This document shows, piece after piece, positions 1 through 5,584 of a DNA stretch of 9,775 nt (position 1 is the stretch's first letter; every line of letters starts with the position of its first letter). The stretch comes from Pseudomonadales bacterium (GTDB lineage: Bacteria; Pseudomonadota; Gammaproteobacteria; Pseudomonadales; DT-91), in NCBI GenBank assembly GCA_013215025.1, contig JABSRR010000019.1, positions 20,493 to 30,267 on the forward strand, read 5' to 3'. Under the pieces are notes generated by a model. That model ran no database searches, was not told where the DNA came from, and saw only the letters and a program-made list of their open reading frames with translations. The translations under genes were made by a program, and so were the position numbers.

Positions 1-1389
1 AAGTATTTAAGCGAGCATAGCCATGTGCAATACGACCCAGCCAAAGAATATCCTGATTATTATCCTGACGTTGAAGGCGCTAAATTAGGTGCACGGTCAC
101 TGGATCCTAAACCATTCTCCGCCTACAAGCTTGGTACTAAGCTTACCCGACAATTACGCATTGCCGATTGGTTTGAGCGTGAATCTTTTGCCATGACCGC
201 AGCTGAAGCGCATATTATTTTTAGTTTTGATAGCCGTGGCCCCCGCATAATTTTCAAAAACCTTTTCCGCTACTGGTTAGATTTACCAAGCCGTTTACGT
301 AAATTGCCAGATTCTAAGTTAACCCTAGGTCGTGCCCTGGTTGGCCGACTGCGTAAGAGTTTGATCGATCATCAAGTGCCACTTTGGCATAACACAGAGC
401 TTTCTGAGTTGGTTGTAGAGGATGGAAAAGTCATTGGGGTAAAATGTCAACGTGATGGTCAGGCTGTGAATATCCGCGTCAATAAGGCCGTGTTAATGGC
501 CTCTGGCGGCTTTGCCCATAATAAAACCATGCGTGAAGAGTATCACCCGCATCCTGAGGTATACAAGTGGACAGCATCAAGCCCAACCGATACCGGTGAA
601 GGTTTACATATTGCCAAGCAGGCAGGTGCACAATGGTCAATGATGAATAACGTCTGGTGGTCACCGACCATGCGTGATGTTGATGGCAATATCGAAGCAT
701 TTATCATGGGTAAATCTATGCCACATGGCATGATTGTCAATGCTGCAGGAAGGCGCTTCTGCAACGAGGCCGAGCCGTATGAAGATTTTGTCAAAGATCA
801 GTTTAAGTCGCATGCTCACACAGACTCTGTACCCTCGTATTTTGTCTTTGACAGTACCTATCGTAAAGAATATCCGCTGGGTATGATGCTGCCACCCGGT
901 AAATACATGCCAGATGCGGCAGTTAAGCATTTGCTCGACTCGGGTTGGTTGAAGAAAGCAGATTCGGTTGCTGAGCTGGCCGATCTATGCGGTATCGACC
1001 AGGCTGGACTGGTTGATGAGGTGAATAAGTTTCGCGGTTTTGCCAAAACCGGCGTTGATGCTGATTTTGCCAAAGGTGAAAACCCCAACGACACTTACTA
1101 TTCTGATCACCGCGTTAGCCCTAACCCTTGTTTGGCTTTTGACGATCAAGGGCCTTTTTATGCGGTATTGATTTACCCAGGTGATCTTGGCACCAAGGGT
1201 GGTGTAACGACTAATGCTAACGCGCAAGCATTAGATGAGCAGGGCGAAGTAATAGCTAATTTATATGCCTCGGGTAATGTCTCTGCGGCTGTGATGGGAG
1301 ACAGTTACCCTGCAGCGGGATCGACAATTGGTCCAGCGATGACGTTTGCCTATGTTGCCGCTAAACATGCCGCTGGCAGCTTAGCGTAA
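1..1389 (+). CDS. FAD-dependent oxidoreductase, 3-ketosteroid delta-1-dehydrogenase-like (5' end outside window)
   Basis: The reading frame is open from base 1 (462 visible residues), so the gene begins upstream. The GTG at 25 is an internal Val codon with no ribosome binding site. The N-terminal Rossmann GxGxxG of the FAD_binding_2 fold is therefore missing; about 100 residues would bring it to the usual length of about 560. The C-terminal part shows the family pattern clearly: PFYAV, then PGDLGTKGG (1177-1203), then [13 protein letters not shown], then a [15 protein letters not shown] segment that caps the flavin. A VLMASGGF strand near 490-513 is the second dinucleotide-fold element. KstD enzymes introduce a C1-C2 double bond into ring A of 3-ketosteroids in the cytoplasm. 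The fold and subfamily look secure, but the substrate is inferred, since related enzymes act on other enones. No other steroid gene is visible. The stop is 4 nt before moaC, suggesting co-transcription. Confidence 0.8.
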   Translation, partial: KYLSEHSHVQYDPAKEYPDYYPDVEGAKLGARSLDPKPFSAYKLGTKLTRQLRIADWFERESFAMTAAEAHIIFSFDSRGPRIIFKNLFRYWLDLPSRLRKLPDSKLTLGRALVGRLRKSLIDHQVPLWHNTELSELVVEDGKVIGVKCQRDGQAVNIRVNKAVLMASGGFAHNKTMREEYHPHPEVYKWTASSPTDTGEGLHIAKQAGAQWSMMNNVWWSPTMRDVDGNIEAFIMGKSMPHGMIVNAAGRRFCNEAEPYEDFVKDQFKSHAHTDSVPSYFVFDSTYRKEYPLGMMLPPGKYMPDAAVKHLLDSGWLKKADSVAELADLCGIDQAGLVDEVNKFRGFAKTGVDADFAKGENPNDTYYSDHRVSPNPCLAFDDQGPFYAVLIYPGDLGTKGGVTTNANAQALDEQGEVIANLYASGNVSAAVMGDSYPAAGSTIGPAMTFAYVAAKHAAGSLA

Positions 1390-1393
1390 TATT

Positions 1394-1879
1394 ATGAGTG
1401 AGAATTCTCTGACTCATATTGATGCGCAGGGTCATGCCAGTATGGTTGACGTCAGTGACAAGTCGGCCTCTTTTCGAACTGCCTCAGCCCAGGCAACGGT
1501 GATTATGCAGCCCAGCACCCTGCAGATGATATTAGATAATAGCCATAAAAAAGGTGATGTATTGGCTGTGGCTCGTATCGCAGGGATCCAAGCGGCAAAA
1601 AAAACAGCTGATCTGATACCGCTTTGTCATCCACTTATGTTGAGCAAAGTGGCGATAGAATTTAAGCCTGATATGCAGCCAGAGCAGGGTGTCTTGGAAA
1701 TTGTTTGCAGCTGTAAATTATCAGCTCAAACCGGCGTTGAAATGGAGGCCCTTACCGGTGCTTCTATTGCTGCTCTGACGGTATATGATATGTGCAAGGC
1801 GGTTGAAAAAGGCATGCAAATTCAAAACACCCGTTTATTAACAAAAACTGGCGGTAAGTCTGGAGATTTTTCGTTATGA
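1394..1879 (+). CDS. moaC: Cyclic pyranopterin monophosphate synthase MoaC
   Basis: MoaC (161 aa, normal length) acts after the radical-SAM enzyme MoaA and converts 3',8-cyclo-7,8-dihydro-GTP into cyclic pyranopterin monophosphate, the first stable intermediate of molybdenum cofactor synthesis; it works as a cytosolic hexamer. Visible signatures are LTHID near the start, [14 protein letters not shown] (active-site Lys53), LIPLCHPL (His79), [12 protein letters not shown] (Glu116, Glu118) and [11 protein letters not shown] (Asp132, Lys135). These match the E. coli catalytic set K51, H77, E112, E114, D128 and K131 with only a two-residue shift. The ATG is 4 nt after the flavoprotein stop without a clear Shine-Dalgarno, so translation probably depends on coupling to the upstream gene. 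Its stop overlaps the moaD start as ATGA. No moaA is in view. Confidence 0.96.
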   Translation: MSENSLTHIDAQGHASMVDVSDKSASFRTASAQATVIMQPSTLQMILDNSHKKGDVLAVARIAGIQAAKKTADLIPLCHPLMLSKVAIEFKPDMQPEQGVLEIVCSCKLSAQTGVEMEALTGASIAALTVYDMCKAVEKGMQIQNTRLLTKTGGKSGDFSL

Positions 1880-2172
1880 TGAAAGTGTTGTTTTTTGCCA
1901 AGTTGCGAGAGCAGCTAGGTATTGGGCATTTTCAGATTGACGCTAAAGCCAACCAGATCACCTCATTAGCTACGCTGTTAAGCTATATGCATGAAAGTGC
2001 AGACGCGCTAGGATTTGCGCCCAACGCATTGCAAGTATTGCCTCGCAATTTGCCGCTAAAAACACTTTTGGTCAGCGTTAATCAAAATATTGTTGAGGCC
2101 GGACAGCAGCAACAACAGCTATTGCGTGAGACTGACGAGATTGCTTTTTTTCCACCAGTTACTGGTGGTTAA
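1876..2172 (+). CDS. moaD: Molybdopterin synthase small (sulfur carrier) subunit MoaD
   Basis: This ubiquitin-like protein (98 aa) carries sulfur as a C-terminal Gly-Gly thiocarboxylate, which molybdopterin synthase uses to build the dithiolene of molybdopterin. The N-terminus [12 protein letters not shown] and the C-terminus [12 protein letters not shown] are diagnostic and nearly those of E. coli MoaD. The first of two adjacent ATG codons (1876) aligns best with E. coli MIKVLFF; a GGAG at 1862-1865 precedes it by 10 nt. It is about 17 residues longer than E. coli MoaD (81 aa). The extra length is central (around residues 42-65), and a Gln5 run lies at 77-81, in the usual loop before the last strand. 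The partner MoaE, which commonly follows moaD, is not here; tatD comes next. The last codons also form the stem of a terminator-like hairpin. Confidence 0.95.
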   Translation: MMKVLFFAKLREQLGIGHFQIDAKANQITSLATLLSYMHESADALGFAPNALQVLPRNLPLKTLLVSVNQNIVEAGQQQQQLLRETDEIAFFPPVTGG

Positions 2173-2185
2173 TTTCTTTTTATTC
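2152..2185 (+). terminator. Candidate intrinsic terminator/attenuator built from the moaD 3' end
   Basis: CCACCAG (2152-2158) and CTGGTGG (2162-2168) are a perfect 7-bp inverted repeat with a TTA loop, G/C-rich in five of the seven pairs. It is followed by TTAATTTCTTTTTATT. The stem encodes the invariant Pro-Pro-Val-Thr-Gly-Gly end of MoaD and the stop codon falls in the T-rich run. The U tract is interrupted, so termination may be partial, which would attenuate rather than block reading into tatD 35 nt after moaD. Confidence 0.65.
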
Positions 2186-2207
2186 AATACGTTAAAAAGA
2201 CCTCTTA

Positions 2208-3023
2208 ATGCATATTGTAGATTCTCACTGCCATCTAGATAGACTTGATCTATCACCTTACAAACACCTCAGTGATCCCTTGCAAGCGGTGCTTGATGAA
2301 GCTTCAGACGCTGATGTGCAGCATATGCTCTGTGTTGGTATTGATTTGTCGAATGCTGAGACGGTCAAACAGATAGCCAGTCAATATTCGCAAGTCTTTG
2401 CCTCGGTCGGTATTCACCCCTGTGATGTGAGAGATGACGTGATTGCCGCAGACACTCTTAAGCAATTAGCCGATCACGATAAAGTGGTGGCGATAGGTGA
2501 GACTGGCTTAGATTACTACTATAGTGATGAGTCGAAACTTCAGCAGCAGCAAAGTTTTGCCTCACATCTTAGCGTTGCCAAATCAATGCAGTTACCGGTT
2601 ATCGTGCATACGCGAGAAGCGAAAGCCGATACCTTGGCAATTATTGCTGAGCATGGCTGCCAGAACTCTAGCGGCGTTTTGCACTGCTTTACAGAAGACT
2701 TGGCGATGGCAAGATCAGCTCTCGACTTAGGTTACTATATTTCCTTCTCTGGCATTGTGACCTTTAAGAACGCGCAAGAACTTAAAGATGTTGCTAAATA
2801 TGTACCCACGGATCGACTATTAGTAGAGACCGACTCGCCTTATCTTACCCCAGTCCCTTTTCGAGGTAAGGCAAATTACCCTAAACACACCCGTCAGGTA
2901 CTGGATTATGTTGCCGGTTTGAAAAAACTGTCAGCAGAGGACTTGGCGCTAAAAACTACCGATAATTTTTTCCGGCTGTTTGCTAAAGCACAGCTTATTT
3001 CAGGTATTAAGGATTCTGCATGA
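2208..3023 (+). CDS. TatD-family metal-dependent hydrolase (YcfH type)
   Basis: A 271-aa TIM-barrel metallohydrolase of the amidohydrolase superfamily, close in length to E. coli YcfH (265 aa). All metal ligands of the family are visible: His7 and His9 in VDSHCHLD, Glu98 in GETGLDYY, His134 in VIVHTREA, His159 in GVLHCFTE and Asp209 in VETDSPYL; GIHP at 68-71 is also typical. TatD proteins act as divalent-metal 3'-5' exo- or endonucleases on DNA/RNA and have been linked to DNA repair and D-aminoacyl-tRNA processing; the physiological substrate here is unknown. It is cytosolic, with no signal peptide. The ATG at 2208 has only a weak ribosome binding site but the HxH motif starts five codons later, so no later start is possible. 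The stop overlaps the gcvT start (ATGA), implying coupled translation. Confidence 0.93.
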   Translation: MHIVDSHCHLDRLDLSPYKHLSDPLQAVLDEASDADVQHMLCVGIDLSNAETVKQIASQYSQVFASVGIHPCDVRDDVIAADTLKQLADHDKVVAIGETGLDYYYSDESKLQQQQSFASHLSVAKSMQLPVIVHTREAKADTLAIIAEHGCQNSSGVLHCFTEDLAMARSALDLGYYISFSGIVTFKNAQELKDVAKYVPTDRLLVETDSPYLTPVPFRGKANYPKHTRQVLDYVAGLKKLSAEDLALKTTDNFFRLFAKAQLISGIKDSA

Positions 3024-4156
3024 GCAAACATACGGCGCTACATGACTGGCATGTAGCACAGCAGGCAAAAATGGTGACATTTGCAGGTTATCAAATGCCT
3101 GTCAGTTACCCCTTAGGGGTGATGCAAGAGCATTTACACACCCGTGCAAAAGCTGGCCTGTTTGATGTTTCGCACATGGGTCAAATTTCACTAACCCCGC
3201 AATCCGCGAGTTTTGAGCAAATGTTATCCACGCTTGAAACAATTTTTCCCTGTCAACTGTCAGATTTGGCTGTTGGTCGACAGGTTTACAGCCTGTTGTT
3301 AAATGATCATGGCGGTGTTGTTGATGATTTAATGATTGTGCGTCGTGATTATGACGTACTGCTCATTGTCAATGCGGCTTGTAAGGCCAAAGATATTGCT
3401 TTTTTAGCGGCGCATCTGCCAGATTCAGTGCTAATGACAGAATTAGATGACCATGCGCTGCTAGCGCTGCAGGGTCCTCAAGCGGCGTCAGTATTAGCTG
3501 ATTTGGGCGCTGATATCAGCAGCATGGTATTTTTAGATGGCGCATGGGTGGAAATTCAGGGTATGCGTTGCTATGCCACCCGCTCAGGTTACACCGGTGA
3601 AGATGGATTCGAGTTATCCATGCCTAATAATATTGCGGTTAAACTCGCAGAGTGTCTTGCTGCCCATGATGCGGTGCAGCCAGTTGGCTTGGGCGCCCGA
3701 GATTCGCTGCGGCTAGAAGCAGGCCTATGTCTATATGGGCATGAATTGAGTGAATCGATCTCGCCAATCCAAGCCGGCTTAAACTGGGCGATTGCGAAAC
3801 AGCGTCGCGAAGGGGCGGCCAATGCGGGTGGCTTTATTGGTGCCGAGACAGTTTTGGCGCAGCTGCAGAAAGGTGTTGATAAAGTTCGCGTGGCCTTGAT
3901 CGCAGATGGACGTGCGCCGGTGCGAGAGGGTGCGCCGTTATATTTATCTGAACAGGCGGGGATAAATGATCAAGCGTCAATTGGTGAGGTTGTCAGCGGC
4001 GGTTTTTCTCCGAGCTTACAGCAGCCTATAGCGATGGCTTATGTGGATGCTGATTATGCCGCGCCGGGTGCCTGTGTGTTTGCCAAAGTACGAAAAAAAC
4101 TCATACCAATGCGTGTCGCAACTGCGCCTTTTGTTGCACATAACTATCATCGATAG
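3020..4156 (+). CDS. gcvT: Glycine cleavage system T protein (aminomethyltransferase)
   Basis: GcvT takes the aminomethyl group from lipoylated H protein to tetrahydrofolate, giving 5,10-methylene-THF and ammonia. At 378 aa it has normal length. The N-terminal signature is complete (KMVTFAGYQMPVSY, then AGLFDVSHMGQI at 45-56), followed by GGVVDDLMI with the family's catalytic Asp near 102-103, LALQGPQA, YTGEDGFELS (191-200) and LGARDSLRLEAGLCLYGHEL (224-243). The C-terminal barrel has IGEVVSGGFSPSL and the usual basic end. These features argue for true GcvT rather than the related YgfZ, DmdA or sarcosine-oxidase branches. AAGGA at 3009-3013 is 6 nt from the ATG, inside tatD. gcvH and gcvP, often adjacent to gcvT, are absent from the window. 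The gene sits between tatD (4-nt overlap) and a GH84 gene (2-nt gap). Confidence 0.94.
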   Translation: MSKHTALHDWHVAQQAKMVTFAGYQMPVSYPLGVMQEHLHTRAKAGLFDVSHMGQISLTPQSASFEQMLSTLETIFPCQLSDLAVGRQVYSLLLNDHGGVVDDLMIVRRDYDVLLIVNAACKAKDIAFLAAHLPDSVLMTELDDHALLALQGPQAASVLADLGADISSMVFLDGAWVEIQGMRCYATRSGYTGEDGFELSMPNNIAVKLAECLAAHDAVQPVGLGARDSLRLEAGLCLYGHELSESISPIQAGLNWAIAKQRREGAANAGGFIGAETVLAQLQKGVDKVRVALIADGRAPVREGAPLYLSEQAGINDQASIGEVVSGGFSPSLQQPIAMAYVDADYAAPGACVFAKVRKKLIPMRVATAPFVAHNYHR

Positions 4157-4158
4157 CT

Positions 4159-5304
4159 ATGCAAGCCTGCATCTTAGAGGGCTTTTATGGCAAAGCTTGG
4201 TCTTTCAAACAGCGCCAATGGCTGCTGCAGCTACTGGGCTCCGACCTCAATGATTTTTTAGCCGTTCATGGCGGCAAGCTTAATAACCCTTATAAACGCT
4301 ACTGTTATGCACCAAAGTCTGAAGCAAGCTTGCGAGCACAGTGGCAATCAGACTGGAGTCAGCAGCAATTTCGTCAATTAGATCAGCTGATTCAAGATGC
4401 AAAGCGGCATAACATTGAGTTTTATATTGGCTTTTCACCGTTAGGTATTTATGAGCTTTGGCATCAGCAGCGGCAGGCTGCTGAGGCTGCATTGATGAAA
4501 CGATGTGAGCAGTTTAAGCGCCTAAATATCGATGGAATAGGCTTGTTCTTTGATGATATGCCGGCCAGTCAAGCTGACTCTGCCGCGGTACAGGTCGCTA
4601 TTTGTGATTTTATAGCCAGCCAGCTCAATTTGCCGATCGTTCTTTGCCCCAGCTACTACAGTTTTGACCCTATTTTGGAGGAGCTATTTGGCGCAAGACC
4701 TGAGCATTACTGGTTAACGCTTGGGCATAATTTGCCAGACGAGGTTGATGTATTTTGGACTGGCGATAAGGTAATCAGTCAACAATATCCGGCTTTATCG
4801 ATCAAGCCCATTGCTGATCAGCTGCAGCGTAAAGTCACGGTCTGGGATAATAGCGGTGTGCATGACGGTAAGAAGACGGCAGATTTTTTGCCGTGGCAAG
4901 ATAGATTTCAGCTGTCACAATTGCCAACGGATTTTGTTTCCGGTGTTTGGCTGAATCCCGCTAATGCGTTTTCGATTGCTATGCTGCAGCTTGTCGTAAG
5001 TGTGGGTGTTGCATGCGGTGGCCAAGTCATTAGCTCAAAACGCGCCGTCTTAGCACTTATTGATCAGCGCTTGGCCGCATGGTTGGATAGCTTTATCGAT
5101 GTGTTTACAGAGCAAGGATTGAGTCAGCTTAGCGCGGCGGAAAAACAACACTGTTCTGATAGCTTGAGCAAATTGCTGCCAATTGTGAAGCAGCAACACA
5201 GTGATAATCCGCTACTTACCACGTGGCTGGATTTTTTCCAACAAGATATTCTTAGCTGGCTAGATGGCCACTTTGTCTTTGATCCTGCCTGCTTGACTGG
5301 CTGA
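4159..5304 (+). CDS. GH84 family beta-N-acetylglucosaminidase (O-GlcNAcase-like), single-domain, cytosolic
   Basis: The 381-aa protein has the order of motifs expected for the GH84 catalytic barrel: LEGFYGKAWS at 6-15, YAPK with the substrate-contacting Lys53, LFFDDMP with the catalytic Asp pair Asp132-Asp133, VFWTGDKV at 198-205, WDN....D (Asn231, Asp236) and WLNPANA at 264-270. The aspartate pair supports substrate-assisted catalysis through an oxazoline on N-acetylglucosaminides. Secreted bacterial members carry signal peptides and binding modules; this one has none, and the EGFYG motif starts six residues from the N-terminus, so it is a bare cytosolic enzyme. The residue after YAPK is Ser, where Asp is common. 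Possible substrates are protein O-GlcNAc, amino-sugar glycosides or cell-wall fragments; none can be chosen from sequence. The ATG is 2 nt after the gcvT stop with no Shine-Dalgarno, so translation is probably coupled. Confidence 0.88.
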   Translation: MQACILEGFYGKAWSFKQRQWLLQLLGSDLNDFLAVHGGKLNNPYKRYCYAPKSEASLRAQWQSDWSQQQFRQLDQLIQDAKRHNIEFYIGFSPLGIYELWHQQRQAAEAALMKRCEQFKRLNIDGIGLFFDDMPASQADSAAVQVAICDFIASQLNLPIVLCPSYYSFDPILEELFGARPEHYWLTLGHNLPDEVDVFWTGDKVISQQYPALSIKPIADQLQRKVTVWDNSGVHDGKKTADFLPWQDRFQLSQLPTDFVSGVWLNPANAFSIAMLQLVVSVGVACGGQVISSKRAVLALIDQRLAAWLDSFIDVFTEQGLSQLSAAEKQHCSDSLSKLLPIVKQQHSDNPLLTTWLDFFQQDILSWLDGHFVFDPACLTG

Positions 5305-5418
5305 GATTCTGCACATTTCTTTCTTCCACGTTTAGCGCTTTTGTCAGTCCTTGCTATGCTTTGGATGGTAATGCGTTGAGCGCCTCGTTTATCTGTATTA
5401 ATGAAGCTCAAGGCTTGA

Positions 5419-5450
5419 TAGTTTTTGCAAGTGCGTTGTAGTTTTTGCAA
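5419..5450. repeat. Two exact 12-bp direct repeats, 20-bp period
   Basis: TAGTTTTTGCAA occurs at 5419-5430 and again at 5439-5450, separated by GTGCGTTG. The 20-bp period is about two helical turns, which would put both copies on the same DNA face, as in tandem operators. Each copy ends in the palindrome TTGCAA. The pair lies 135-166 bp before the fadB start. The function is inferred only from spacing and location. Confidence 0.7.
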
Positions 5451-5477
5451 TAAATCCCTTAAAAATTAATAGCTTAT

Positions 5478-5500
5478 GGTAAATATCTTTACTTTTTTCT
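5478..5500 (+). terminator. Weak hairpin with T6 run upstream of fadB
   Basis: GTAAA (5479-5483) pairs with TTTAC (5488-5492) around a TATC loop, followed by six T residues and CT. The stem is short and almost all A/T, so it would be a poor terminator. It could end read-through from the GH84 gene, attenuate the fadB leader, or mean nothing. Confidence 0.25.
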
Positions 5501-5520
5501 GGGAATTATTGCGCAGCTAT

Positions 5521-5553
5521 GTAACACTGAATGCGTTACTTTGATCGGTAACG
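5521..5553. promoter_or_regulatory. Candidate operator: inverted repeat CGTTAC-N8-GTAACG plus a third half-site
   Basis: CGTTAC (5534-5539) and GTAACG (5548-5553) form a perfect 6-bp inverted repeat with an 8-bp spacer, ending 31 bp before the fadB ATG. A third element, GTAACAC at 5521-5527, is inverted relative to GCGTTAC (5533-5539) with one mismatch, so three half-sites lie at 13-14 bp steps. The dyad size suits a dimeric TetR- or GntR-type regulator, and its place suits control of fadBA by a fatty-acid sensor. The regulator is unknown. Confidence 0.45.
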
Positions 5554-5574
5554 TGATTAAAAAAATTAAAAATA

Positions 5575-5578
5575 GAGG
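5575..5578 (+). promoter_or_regulatory. fadB ribosome binding site (decides the start)
   Basis: GAGG lies 6 nt before the ATG at 5585. The in-frame GTG at 5582 would leave only 3 nt and would add a Met not present in E. coli FadB, which begins MLYKG; here the ATG gives MLLNG. Confidence 0.7.
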
Positions 5579-5584
5579 CGAGTG

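Larger units (their letters stand above)
5305..5584 (+). promoter_or_regulatory. Intergenic region upstream of fadBA
   Basis: These 280 bases between the GH84 gene and fadB are AT-rich and hold no credible gene. They should contain the end of the upstream transcript and the fadBA promoter. I found several repeat structures, listed separately, but no -35/-10 pair good enough to annotate. TTGATA at 5415-5420 resembles a -35 but lacks a matching -10, and TATGGT, TATCTT and TATGTA further down lack -35 partners. No clear match to the known fatty-acid regulators FadR (E. coli) or PsrA (Pseudomonas, GAAAC-N4-GTTTC) was seen. A tiny palindrome TCAAGGCTTGA at 5408-5418 ahead of TAGTTTTT is too weak to call a terminator. 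Confidence 0.6.

Noticed and set aside
4041..4253. 70-codon plus-strand frame across the gcvT/GH84 junction
   Set aside because: It is out of frame with both strongly recognised genes and has no features of its own.
5415..5444. Sigma-70 promoter TTGATA with TAGTTT, spacer 18, before fadB
   Set aside because: The -10 matches at only three positions and coincides with the direct repeat; too weak to annotate.
5124..5450. 108-codon minus-strand frame reaching into the fadB upstream region
   Set aside because: Most of it is antisense to the GH84 gene; the remainder covers repeats and AT-rich DNA and shows no protein family features.
5582..5584. GTG as the fadB start
   Set aside because: Only 3 nt from the GAGG motif and gives an extra residue absent from E. 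coli FadB; ATG 5585 fits both spacing and homology.
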